Shown one piece after another: positions 14,172 through 21,682 of a stretch of DNA of 21,682 bases; position 1 is the stretch's first letter, and every line of letters begins with the position of its first letter. The stretch is from Pseudaquidulcibacter sp964557085 (GTDB lineage: Bacteria > Pseudomonadota > Alphaproteobacteria > Caulobacterales > Aquidulcibacteraceae), in NCBI GenBank assembly GCA_964557085.1, contig CAZKYS010000032.1, forward strand, positions 1 through 21,682, written 5' to 3'. The position numbers and the translations under genes are program-made. The notes beneath the pieces are model-generated. The model was not told the DNA's origin, searched no databases, and saw only the letters and a list, made by a program, of their open reading frames with translations.

Positions 14172-17100
14172 CTATTCTGCTTGCGCCATTCTTTGTGCAC
14201 GTTTTTTTGCTTCTTCTTTTAGGGCTTTTTCCCTATCTTCAAGGGATGTTGAAGAAATCCCCTTAAAGAATTTAGAAAACCAATGGTCAAAATCATCGAC
14301 CAAAGTATAGACCGCAGGAACAAAAACCAAAGACAAAGCAGTCGAAACAATAAGACCGCCAATAACCGCAATTGCCATACCATGACGGAATGCACCAGGG
14401 CCAGCGGTGGTTAAGGCATTAGGTATCATACCCGCAACCATTGCAATGGTTGTCATGATGATTGGGCGCGAACGCTTTTTGGCGGCATCCATAATAGCGT
14501 CATAACGTGACATTCCATGATTAATCGATTCAACCGCAAAATCCACCAATAGAATAGAGTTTTTGGTCGCGATACCGATTAGCATCAAAAGCCCAATAAA
14601 CACAGGGAGAGATAATGGCTCTTGGGTTAAGAATAGCCCAAAGAAAGCACCAGCAGGTGCCAAAAAAATTACCGAAACAATCGTAATTGGTTGCATGAAA
14701 TCTTTAAACAATAGAACAAGCACCGCAAAGATAAGTAAAACGCCCATCATAATTGCGCTTGAGAATTGGTTAAACATATCTGCCATATCCTCGGCATCGC
14801 CACCTTCTTTGATGCGAACGCCAGGGCCTGGGTTTTTATACCAATCTTTTGATTTAAGCTCTTCCATTGCTGGGCCAAGCTGCATTACTTTACCGCTTTT
14901 ATCAGTACCAAAGCTTGCAGAAATTGTAATTACGCGTTGGCGATCTTCACGCGAAATGCGCGCCTGACCACCACCATAATAGACTTCTGCAACAGTGCTA
15001 AGTGGAACACTAACGCCAGTTGATGTTGGAACTCTCAAAGATTTGATTGTTTCAATATCTGCGCGGTTTTCACGTGCAAGGCGCACCATAATAGGGATTT
15101 GACGCTCACCAGAATTGAATTTTGGCAAATTCATTTCAATATCGCCAGTGGTTGCAATTCTTGTTGCTGTTGCAATTGAATTTACATCAACGCCCAAGCG
15201 CGCTGCTTCTTCACGTTTTGGAATTACGTGTATTTCAGGTTTGGTAACATCCGCAGAAGAACGCAAATCCAAAGCCCAAGGAAGTTTACGCATTTCAGCC
15301 AATACTTTTGAAGCCGCTTTTTCCAACTCATCCGAATTTGAAGATACAAGATTGATGCTTATGCCGTTAGAACCCCAACCGCCACCAAATTGTGAACGAA
15401 TTCCCGGAACTTGTGCAATTTTTTTACGCAAATCATCTTCATATTGCTTTTGAGTGACATCTCTATCTTTTCTATCAACCAAAGTAATCCAGAAGTTTGC
15501 ACCCGTTAAATCACCTTTTGTAGATTGAACAACGTGTTTTGTTCCTGGTTCATCAATTACCAAACGACCAACTTCACGGGCTTTTGCATCTGCTTCAAGC
15601 GGCGTTAAGCCCGGCGGTAAATCAATTGAAATTGAAACAAAGCCTTGATCAAGCTGCGGCATCACTGTCTTTGGTGTAAATGCTACCGAGACAATCGCCG
15701 CAACAAAAAGCGCCATGCCCAAAGCAAATGTTTTCCAACGATTTTTCAGCGCCCATTCAAGAACACCATAATACCATTCGGCAACTTTATTCGGTTTTTC
15801 TTCGGCATTTTCATCTTTTGGCTGAAGTAAATATGCCGCCATTAAAGGTGTTATCATCCTTGCCACAAGCAATGAGAATAAGACCGCAACCGCAACCGTT
15901 AAACCAAATGATTTAAAGAATTGCCCAATAATACCAGTCATAAAAGACACAGGAACAAAAACCGCCACAATTGTGAAGGTCGTAGCAACCACCGCAAGAC
16001 CAATTTCGTCCGCAGCCTCAAGTGCAGCCTGGAAAGGGGTTTTTCCCATATGAATATGGCGTTCGATATTTTCGATTTCCACAATCGCATCATCAACCAA
16101 AATGCCCGCAACCAAGCCAAGCGCCAAAAGCGTAACACCATTCAATGTAAAGCCAAGCAAGCTCATGACATAGAAGGTTGGAATGGTTGACAATGGTATT
16201 GCCATCGCCGCCAAGAATGTTGCCCGCCCTTCTTTTCTAAAGAGGGCAATTAATGCCACGCAAAGCGTCAAAATCGCCAAAATTGTAACTTCACTTATAT
16301 GCATATGGGCAAATTTATTTAAAAGGAATTCCCCACCAAATAATACCACAGCCGCAATTAGTGTCTCAGTGATAATTGTGCGCCATCCGCCCAAAAATAC
16401 CGCAACCACCAAAGTTGCCAATAATGCACCTTCAAACATCGATTTTAATGACGAATCATAATCATCTTGAACAAAATCAGGTGGTGTAAATGCAGGAATA
16501 ATTTCCACATCAGGATGTGCTTTTTCAAACACCTTCATCTTCTCTTGCACCGCACGATATGTGCGAAGCGCAGATGCAGATTTCGTGCGTTGAATCTGGA
16601 ACATTGTTACTGGTGTATCATTGAACCTTGAAACGTTTCTAATATCTGCGCCGCCGTCACGAACATCGGCAATATCAGAAAGTTTTAGAACGCGCCCATT
16701 TGATAAAGTGATTGGCATATCACGCAATTCATCAACGGTTTTAGCAGCACCCATGGTTCTGATTGTTTGCTGTCCCGTGCCAGTTTCCGCCAAACCCCCT
16801 GGAATATCAGCATTTTGAGAGCGTAAAGAATAAGAAACATCGGCAACCGAACCACCAAAAGCATTCAACTTTGCAGGGTCAATATCAACCGCAATTTGCC
16901 TATCCGAACCACCAAAACGATTGACGCGTGCCACCCCCCTAACCGCAAGGAATTCACGCGTTACATCATTATCGATAAACCATGCCAATTGTTCTTGTGT
17001 TAGTTTTGGTGCTTTAATTGCATAAATACCAATTGGATCTTGATCGTTAAAATCAATACGCTGAACAATTGGTTCCATAATCCCACTTGGAAGATCAGAA

Positions 17101-17450
17101 CGAACCTGCGAAACTGCGGCGCGCGCATCATCAACCGCTTTTGCAATATCAGCGCCAATTTGCAATTCCACAAATGTGCTTGAATGGCTTGTTTGGGCCG
17201 TTGAGGTGATTTTTTTCACCCCTTCAATTCCAGATAATGCACCTTCAATTTTCACTGTGATTTGATTTTGTATCTCAGAGGGCGCAGCGCCTGGCATTGA
17301 TACATCGACCGTAAAAGCAGGAAATTCAATATCAGGGTTTGAGTTAATCGGAAGCTTGAAAAAAGCACCAATCCCCAAAATTGTTAGCATTAAAAATAAT
17401 ACCACAGGGGCAATTGGGTTTTTTATCGCCCAAGACGAAATATAACGCAT
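14172..17450 (-). CDS. RND multidrug efflux permease (AcrB-like, HAE-1 type) with extra membrane insertion
   Basis: A 1092-residue inner-membrane proton antiporter that takes substrates from periplasm or membrane and passes them to the outer-membrane channel. The N-terminal helix begins NPIAPVVLFLMLTILGIG. TM4 has GILVDDAIVEIENIERH with the proton-relay aspartates D453/D454. TM10 has IGIATKNSILLVDFA with its lysine. Both large porter loops are present, including IPPGLT-like DLPPGLTPLEAD. Relatives are usually 1020-1050 residues. The excess is explained by about 50 residues at 358-408 (16227-16379), lying between VAVFLGGWR and RATFLAAMAIPLS, which are normally adjacent; they look like two further helices. 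The start is the ATG at 17450, with GGGGG 5 bases before it, not the TTG directly upstream. It lies 9 bases after the adaptor stop. Confidence 0.95.
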   Translation of the reverse strand: MRYISSWAIKNPIAPVVLFLMLTILGIGAFFKLPINSNPDIEFPAFTVDVSMPGAAPSEIQNQITVKIEGALSGIEGVKKITSTAQTSHSSTFVELQIGADIAKAVDDARAAVSQVRSDLPSGIMEPIVQRIDFNDQDPIGIYAIKAPKLTQEQLAWFIDNDVTREFLAVRGVARVNRFGGSDRQIAVDIDPAKLNAFGGSVADVSYSLRSQNADIPGGLAETGTGQQTIRTMGAAKTVDELRDMPITLSNGRVLKLSDIADVRDGGADIRNVSRFNDTPVTMFQIQRTKSASALRTYRAVQEKMKVFEKAHPDVEIIPAFTPPDFVQDDYDSSLKSMFEGALLATLVVAVFLGGWRTIITETLIAAVVLFGGEFLLNKFAHMHISEVTILAILTLCVALIALFRKEGRATFLAAMAIPLSTIPTFYVMSLLGFTLNGVTLLALGLVAGILVDDAIVEIENIERHIHMGKTPFQAALEAADEIGLAVVATTFTIVAVFVPVSFMTGIIGQFFKSFGLTVAVAVLFSLLVARMITPLMAAYLLQPKDENAEEKPNKVAEWYYGVLEWALKNRWKTFALGMALFVAAIVSVAFTPKTVMPQLDQGFVSISIDLPPGLTPLEADAKAREVGRLVIDEPGTKHVVQSTKGDLTGANFWITLVDRKDRDVTQKQYEDDLRKKIAQVPGIRSQFGGGWGSNGISINLVSSNSDELEKAASKVLAEMRKLPWALDLRSSADVTKPEIHVIPKREEAARLGVDVNSIATATRIATTGDIEMNLPKFNSGERQIPIMVRLARENRADIETIKSLRVPTSTGVSVPLSTVAEVYYGGGQARISREDRQRVITISASFGTDKSGKVMQLGPAMEELKSKDWYKNPGPGVRIKEGGDAEDMADMFNQFSSAIMMGVLLIFAVLVLLFKDFMQPITIVSVIFLAPAGAFFGLFLTQEPLSLPVFIGLLMLIGIATKNSILLVDFAVESINHGMSRYDAIMDAAKKRSRPIIMTTIAMVAGMIPNALTTAGPGAFRHGMAIAVIGGLIVSTALSLVFVPAVYTLVDDFDHWFSKFFKGISSTSLEDREKALKEEAKKRAQRMAQAE

Positions 17451-17459
17451 CAATACCCC

Positions 17460-18824
17460 CTATTTATTTTTAACACTGGCAGGTGCCTGATTAATTACTG
17501 GCACTGTGGCTTTTGGGGCTTCTTTAGTAGGGTTAATTTTTTCGCCCTCAGCTAAGAAAGATGCACCCGAAGTTACAACCCATTGACCAATTGCAGGGCC
17601 AACAATCACTTCCACCAGGTCACCACTACGTGCGCCAAGCGTAACTTTTTGTTTTGTCACGCTATTATCTTGTTTAACAACATAAACTGATGAGCCTTGA
17701 TCGTCATATAAAACGGCAGCAGACGGTATTGCAGTTATTGCGCGCATTCCACTTGAAGCCACGCCAGTTAAGAACACACCGGATTTTACTGATGAATTTG
17801 GCTGCAAAGTAAATTTTGCAATTCCTGTTCGTTTTTGCGGATCAATTTGCGCCGGTAATTGACGCAAAGTTCCATTTACTTGGCTGCCATCTGGGGCTTT
17901 GAATTGTGCATTCATGCCTTGCGTAAGGCGGCCCAATTCACTTTCAGAAATTTCAGCATTAACCTCAAGTGCGCCGCCTGTTACGATTGTAAACATTGGG
18001 CTTGCACCCATTCCAGAAATTTCACCAACCTTAACATTGCGCGCAGTTACAAGACCTGAAACCGGTGCAGTAATAATACCATTATTTTGACGCGCATTAG
18101 ATTGATTTTGCTGTGCAATTGCCAATGCCAAATCAGATTTTGCACCCTCAAGACGTGCTTTTGCAGCAGTTAGTGCTTGGCGACGACCATCCATGATTGC
18201 AGTTACATCACCTTTTTGTGAATTAAGCCTTGCCTCCGCGGCTTGCCAAGCATTGCGGCGACGCTCAACTTCTTCACGTGATAAAGCGCCAACATCAGTT
18301 GTTGCCATTGCCCTATCATATTGTGATTTTGCCTCTGCGGCGGCAATTTGCGCCTGACGCAAATCAAGCGAAGATTCGCGTATTCCGCTTGTCCCGCGTG
18401 CAAGATTTTGTTCGGCTGCTTGAACCTGAACTTGTGCCTCTGCAAGCGCGGTTCTTGCACGGCGAACTTGGGCAGATAATAATTCATTATCAGCTGTAAT
18501 TTGGCGCGCATCAAGCCTTGCAAGCGCCTGTCCTGCATTAACATATTGGCCCACATCAACCAATAATTGCATAACTTTTGCGCCAGATGCCGTCGAGTAA
18601 ACTTGGGCTTCATTTTGTGCCAAAACTTGACCCGCCACAACGATATCAGGATTAAGGTTTATAGATGAAACTTGCGCCATTGAAACCGCCTGCGCAGTTC
18701 GCCCAGCCTCTTTCTTTTCTTCTTTGGCTTTGTCATCTTTGCCTTTTGCACAACCTGAGAGAGTGATTGCACTAATAACCAAAATTGAAGCCGCGAATTT
18801 GACCCCAAAATTATTCTTTATCAT
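17460..18824 (-). CDS. RND periplasmic adaptor (membrane fusion) lipoprotein
   Basis: A 454-residue adaptor that links the inner-membrane pump to the outer-membrane channel. Residues 1-25 are a lipoprotein signal ending in the lipobox LSGC with the lipidated C25. The barrel-sandwich half-motifs are VDVGQYVNAGQALARLDARQ and, after the hairpin, ITAPVSGLVTARNVKVGEI. Between them lies an unusually long alanine/glutamine-rich coiled-coil hairpin of about 140 residues (ELLSAQVRRARTALAEAQ to DLALAIAQQNQSNAR). The beta-barrel and membrane-proximal parts follow (AEISESELGRLTQGMN, AITAIPSAAVLYDDQG). The start is three bases after the tetR stop, and its AGGGG ribosome-binding site lies within the end of tetR, so the three genes form one operon. 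Confidence 0.94.
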   Translation of the reverse strand: MIKNNFGVKFAASILVISAITLSGCAKGKDDKAKEEKKEAGRTAQAVSMAQVSSINLNPDIVVAGQVLAQNEAQVYSTASGAKVMQLLVDVGQYVNAGQALARLDARQITADNELLSAQVRRARTALAEAQVQVQAAEQNLARGTSGIRESSLDLRQAQIAAAEAKSQYDRAMATTDVGALSREEVERRRNAWQAAEARLNSQKGDVTAIMDGRRQALTAAKARLEGAKSDLALAIAQQNQSNARQNNGIITAPVSGLVTARNVKVGEISGMGASPMFTIVTGGALEVNAEISESELGRLTQGMNAQFKAPDGSQVNGTLRQLPAQIDPQKRTGIAKFTLQPNSSVKSGVFLTGVASSGMRAITAIPSAAVLYDDQGSSVYVVKQDNSVTKQKVTLGARSGDLVEVIVGPAIGQWVVTSGASFLAEGEKINPTKEAPKATVPVINQAPASVKNK

Positions 18825-18827
18825 TAT

Positions 18828-19490
18828 CTAAGCCCCTAAATCTTGAACGGGATGTTGGTTAAGTTTTTTTATATTTACGCTTCTGGTCGGGCAAAGATAT
18901 CTGCCCGCCATATTGAATAGCCAGTCTTTAATTTTATCTTTTTCAATATCATCACAAAATGCAATTCGAAGAACCAAACCATCAACAACCGCCATAAGCA
19001 TTCCAGCAGCTTCCTCAATGTTTAGTCTTTCATCAATTTCGCCAAGCTTTTGGCCAATTTCCAATAATTTCGCAAATTCAGTTTGATAGGAAATATAAGA
19101 AGTGGCCGCACTCTTGGCAAAAGAATCATTACGCATTGCCTCAGCAATTAGTTCAGCAGCCATTGCGCCATGTTCTTTGTTACAATAATTTTCAATAACA
19201 TCTGAAACTATGGTTTTTAGGGCTTTTTGAAAATCAACACTATTTTTGATTTTACCCCGCGCACTAGTTAACAGCGCCATAGAGCGAAATTGTTGTTCAT
19301 CACACATTGCATCAATTATTTCTTCTTTTGAAGAAAAATAACGATATAAAGCCCCAGGACTTATTTGCGCGCGCGCGCAAATTTCCGCCATTGTTGTGGC
19401 GTGAAACCCTTTTTGCTCGAAACACTGTTTTGCTGCATCAAGAATCTGGTTTTTCCGATTTTCAACTTTCTGTGGGTTGACTGTGCGCAC
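18828..19490 (-). CDS. TetR-family repressor of the efflux operon
   Basis: A 220-residue regulator. The N-terminal helix-turn-helix is standard: QILDAAKQCFEQKGFHATTM, AEICARAQISPGALYRYFSSKEEI (residues 16-57). The C-terminal ligand domain is typical of AcrR/TtgR-like repressors but unassigned. The start codon is the GTG at 19490, with AGGG 7 bases upstream; no ATG precedes the conserved N-terminus. It is the promoter-proximal gene of the tetR-adaptor-permease operon. The perfect palindrome at 19509-19522 lies just downstream of its -10 box, so it very likely represses its own operon and perhaps the divergent outer-membrane gene, with release by a pump substrate (inference from the family). 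Confidence 0.93.
   Translation of the reverse strand: MRTVNPQKVENRKNQILDAAKQCFEQKGFHATTMAEICARAQISPGALYRYFSSKEEIIDAMCDEQQFRSMALLTSARGKIKNSVDFQKALKTIVSDVIENYCNKEHGAMAAELIAEAMRNDSFAKSAATSYISYQTEFAKLLEIGQKLGEIDERLNIEEAAGMLMAVVDGLVLRIAFCDDIEKDKIKDWLFNMAGRYLCPTRSVNIKKLNQHPVQDLGA
19363..19382. repeat. 20-bp perfect palindrome with alternating (GC)6 core inside tetR
   Basis: ATTTGCGCGCGCGCGCAAAT is its own reverse complement. It encodes the recognition-helix approach of TetR (CARAQIS), so codon use can explain it, but a 12-base alternating GC tract is notable in such AT-rich DNA. Confidence 0.6.
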
Positions 19491-19508
19491 TTTTAGCCCT
19501 ATTCAAAA

Positions 19509-19522
19509 AACGAACGTTCGTT
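19509..19522. promoter_or_regulatory. TetR operator palindrome
   Basis: AACGAACGTTCGTT is a perfect 14-bp palindrome, followed by CG so that TTCG recurs. It covers the expected transcription start of the tetR operon (just after the -10 at 19526-19531) and lies 19 bases before the tetR GTG. Repeated GAACG half-sites are typical of TetR-family operators. Confidence 0.8.
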
Positions 19523-19525
19523 CGC

Positions 19526-19552
19526 ATTATAGTTCTTATTTAGTTTGGTCAA
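19526..19552 (-). promoter_or_regulatory. Promoter of the tetR-adaptor-RND operon
   Basis: On the - strand, TATAAT (19526-19531) is a perfect -10. TTGACC (19547-19552) is a good -35 at a short 15-base spacing; reading ACTTGA (19549-19554) as the -35 gives 17. The operator palindrome begins four bases downstream of the -10. Confidence 0.65.
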
Positions 19553-19654
19553 GTGTAAAAGTATATTTTGGATGTTTTTTAAGAAAATAATCTCTAATTT
19601 AGCATTCTTAATAAAGCGATTTATTCTTGTTGAAAGTTAAGATATTTATATAAA

Positions 19655-19682
19655 AAATATTATTACACTATTTATAATATTT
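19655..19682. repeat. AT-rich inverted repeat before the outer-membrane factor gene
   Basis: AAATATTAT (19655-19663) and ATAATATTT (19674-19682) are perfect 9-bp inverted arms with a 10-base spacer, in the 253-base divergent region. A TATAAT (19673-19678) lies in the right arm. AATAAA-gcga-TTTATT (19610-19625) is a second, shorter one. Either could be a regulator site or a leader hairpin for the gene at 19744. Confidence 0.45.
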
Positions 19683-19743
19683 GCGAATAAAAAATTGATA
19701 TTATTGATAATGCAGGTTTTTAAAAATGCAAAAAGGCAAAGAT

Positions 19744-21180
19744 ATGAAAAGAACTAGGCAATATTTCTCCTCAATTATTGCAATTGGTTTTTTAACAAGT
19801 TTGGGCGCTTGTTCAACAAATGGCCTTATTGGTGTTAAAGATATTAATGCGCCAAAAGTTACAATTGATTCTTTTCGTGATGAAGTTCCTGCATCCCCTG
19901 ATAATTCTGTTGCTTGGTGGCAAAATTTCGCTGATGACAAGCTAAATCAGCTTGTTATGGATGCGCAAAATGAAAATATTGGCGTCTTAATTGCAAATTC
20001 GCGCCTTAAAGAAGCACGCGCCCAAGGGCGTGCAACAATTGCGGGATTTGCGCCGCGCCTTGACGTTTCAACAAGCGTTACAACTGATAAAATTAATAAA
20101 GGCGGAAGCTTGATTAATGCCAACACTGGCCTTGTTGATGACAAACAATCCTTACAGACTTCTGTTGCTGCAGCATCATGGGAATTGCCACTTTTTGGGC
20201 GTTTAACAAATTCGCTTGCTGGCTCAAAAGCCAATGTTGAAAATGCACGATTGGGAATTGAGGCTGCAAAAATTGCACTTATTGGTGATATTGCAGCAGC
20301 CTATATTGATTTAAGAAGCAGCCAAACCCGCCTTCAATATCTTGAAGAAGATTTAGAGCGCGCAAAAACTTTAAACGCAGTTGCACAAGACAGATTAAGG
20401 GTTGGCCTAATTTCACAATCAGACGCCACATTTGCCCTAACAACATTATCAGCAATTGAAGCGCAAATACCTGATGCAAAATTAGCGGTTCGCGCAGGGT
20501 TAAACCGTGTTGCAATTTTACGCGGTGTAACCCCTGGCTCTCTTGATGAATTTTTGGCACCTGTAAGAAATTTTGAATTTAAAAAGAATGTTCCACAAAT
20601 AAATTCTATTCCTGCTGAATTTGTTCGCCGCCGTATTGATGTGCGCCAAGCCGAACAAAACGCAATTTTAATGGGCGCGGCTGTTGGCATTTCCAAAGCA
20701 GACCTTTTACCAAGTGTTTCAATTCGTGGTGCGCTTACGCTTTTATCAGCTGTAAGCGGTGGACCAATTGCAGCAGATATTGAACGTTCAAGTCTTACAC
20801 CCGCAATAAGCCTTACCTTATTTGATTTTGGTCAAAAACTTGCAAGCGTAAAACAAGCAGATGCAAGGTTCACACAGGCCCTATTAAATTATAAAGCCAC
20901 AACAATGGGTGCAATTGCCGAAGGACAACAGGCTTTGTCCGCCTATGATTTTGCGCGCGATCGCTTAATTGCAACACAAAACGGTGAACAGGCGGCCCTA
21001 ACGCGCTTTAATTCTGCAAAGAAAAGCTTTGAAGTTGGTCTAATTTCAATGAAAGACCGCACCGAAGCTGAACGCGATTATAGTCAGGCACGCAATTCAA
21101 GGCTTGCGGCGCAAGCTGCATATTCTGATGCAGCGATTGCAATTTATCGCGTCTTTGCAGGAAGCCCGCAAATTATTTAA
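19744..21180 (+). CDS. Outer-membrane efflux channel lipoprotein (NodT/OprM-like)
   Basis: A 478-residue TolC-superfamily protein that forms the outer-membrane duct of the pump. The signal ends in the lipobox LGAC with the lipidated C23. SVAWWQNFADDKLNQLVMDAQNENIGVLIANSRLKEARAQ gives the usual start of the first repeat, and LFDFGQKLASVKQADARFTQA the second; the two halves share the helical-barrel pattern. YIDLRSSQTRLQYLEEDLERA and RLRVGLISQSDATFA are also family features. I start at the ATG at 19744, preceded by AAGG, rather than the ATG at 19726, which gives a less typical signal. It is divergent from the tetR operon, which encodes the matching pump. Its last 8 bases overlap the end of the convergent glycosyltransferase gene. 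Confidence 0.93.
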   Translation: MKRTRQYFSSIIAIGFLTSLGACSTNGLIGVKDINAPKVTIDSFRDEVPASPDNSVAWWQNFADDKLNQLVMDAQNENIGVLIANSRLKEARAQGRATIAGFAPRLDVSTSVTTDKINKGGSLINANTGLVDDKQSLQTSVAAASWELPLFGRLTNSLAGSKANVENARLGIEAAKIALIGDIAAAYIDLRSSQTRLQYLEEDLERAKTLNAVAQDRLRVGLISQSDATFALTTLSAIEAQIPDAKLAVRAGLNRVAILRGVTPGSLDEFLAPVRNFEFKKNVPQINSIPAEFVRRRIDVRQAEQNAILMGAAVGISKADLLPSVSIRGALTLLSAVSGGPIAADIERSSLTPAISLTLFDFGQKLASVKQADARFTQALLNYKATTMGAIAEGQQALSAYDFARDRLIATQNGEQAALTRFNSAKKSFEVGLISMKDRTEAERDYSQARNSRLAAQAAYSDAAIAIYRVFAGSPQII

Positions 21181-21682
21181 TCTTACGAATAATTATTGCC
21201 CGTCTTAAAAGTGAAAAAGGCGAAAAAGACATTGTTTTCAATATATCAAAAACGCTTGCTTTGCGGCGTTCTTGAATTATTTTTCTTTGTTTGAGCGCGT
21301 CATAAGTTTTTGCAAAAGCAGCAATTATGCCCCTTGAATATGGCAAAAATGCCCCGCGAATTAATGCATGAAACCATAAAGCTATAATTGCGAAAATATG
21401 CAAGGGTAAAGTTAAAACCAAAAGCCAAGATGGCATTAAACGAAAATAGGCTATCTCGCGGTTTCTTACACCATGAAAGACCGCATATACAGAATATCTT
21501 GAACTTGATGCAGAGCCTTTATGGCTTACAATTGCATTAGCAAGCTGAATGCAATTTCCACCCTCTAATCGGTGGCGAAATCCAAGATCCACATCTTCAT
21601 AATAAGAGCCATAGCTTTCCTCAAAACCCCCCAAATATTCATAGCGCGACTTTTTCCATATTGATGCCGCACCGCAAGAGGC
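21173..21682 (-). CDS. Family 2 glycosyltransferase, C-terminal part (runs off the right edge)
   Basis: The last 169 residues of a GT2 enzyme; the frame is open to the window end, and no start is visible here. GGFEESYGSYYEDVDLGFR contains the EDVDLGFR acidic motif that supplies the catalytic base in GT2 enzymes, and upstream SCGAASIWKKSRYEYLGG is the matching acceptor-side segment. A hydrophobic stretch (WLLVLTLPLHIFAIIALWF) follows, then a basic tail, suggesting membrane attachment. It probably adds sugars to a surface polysaccharide or lipopolysaccharide; donor and acceptor are unknown. The TTG at 21634 is internal to the domain and not the real start. The stop overlaps the outer-membrane channel gene by 8 bases with no terminator between them. 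Confidence 0.88.
   Translation of the reverse strand, partial: ASCGAASIWKKSRYEYLGGFEESYGSYYEDVDLGFRHRLEGGNCIQLANAIVSHKGSASSSRYSVYAVFHGVRNREIAYFRLMPSWLLVLTLPLHIFAIIALWFHALIRGAFLPYSRGIIAAFAKTYDALKQRKIIQERRKASVFDILKTMSFSPFSLLRRAIIIRKIK

Noticed and set aside
13933..14310. 125-residue + strand open frame across the ppa start and the RND end
   Set aside because: It is antisense to two well-supported genes, and its translation shows no recognisable domain.

Overview
The window looks like ordinary chromosome from an AT-leaning alphaproteobacterium. The best clade markers are a GapR (DUF2312) homologue at 11028-11303 and a TIGR02302/DUF4175-type membrane protein at 6509-8830, both families I know essentially from Alphaproteobacteria. 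A LiuR-like MerR regulator heading an acyl-CoA operon fits too. I cannot name a genus. I see no tRNA, rRNA, CRISPR array, insertion sequence or prophage, and no gene-free stretch longer than about 255 bases.

Layout. (1) 1-4945, + strand: a tight acyl-CoA catabolism operon, merR (LiuR-like) > acyl-CoA dehydrogenase > 4-TM membrane protein > OsmC-like protein > hot-dog thioesterase > thiolase, several joined by TAATG overlaps, closed by a strong hairpin that also serves the convergent gene. An ACGT-aa-ACGT site before merR is the probable operator. (2) 4963-6036, -: exported peptidoglycan-binding-domain protein. (3) 6245-6508, +: small helical protein of unknown function. (4) 11303-6509, -: a probable operon gapR > unknown basic protein > msrA > FAD-dependent oxidoreductase > DUF4175 protein, with a TPR protein upstream at 11987-11397. 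(5) 12080-13495, +: leuC, convergent with ppa (13524-14075, -) across a shared terminator. (6) 14172-21180: a complete tripartite RND efflux system. tetR > periplasmic adaptor lipoprotein > RND permease run on the - strand and the outer-membrane factor lipoprotein runs divergently on the + strand. A perfect 14-bp palindrome lies directly downstream of the tetR -10 box. (7) 21173-21682, -: C-terminal part of a family 2 glycosyltransferase that runs off the right edge.

The most unusual feature is the RND permease. Between its second transmembrane segment and the conserved IPLS/LVDD segments it carries about 50 extra residues that appear to form two additional membrane helices, possibly a degenerate duplication of the neighbouring TM2-TM4 region. 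Other points of interest are the two regulatory palindromes, the AT-rich inverted repeat before the outer-membrane factor, the gapR/msrA gene cluster, and the divergent twin-module exported protein. I did not find a clearly new multi-gene system; most of the window is recognisable core metabolism and efflux.
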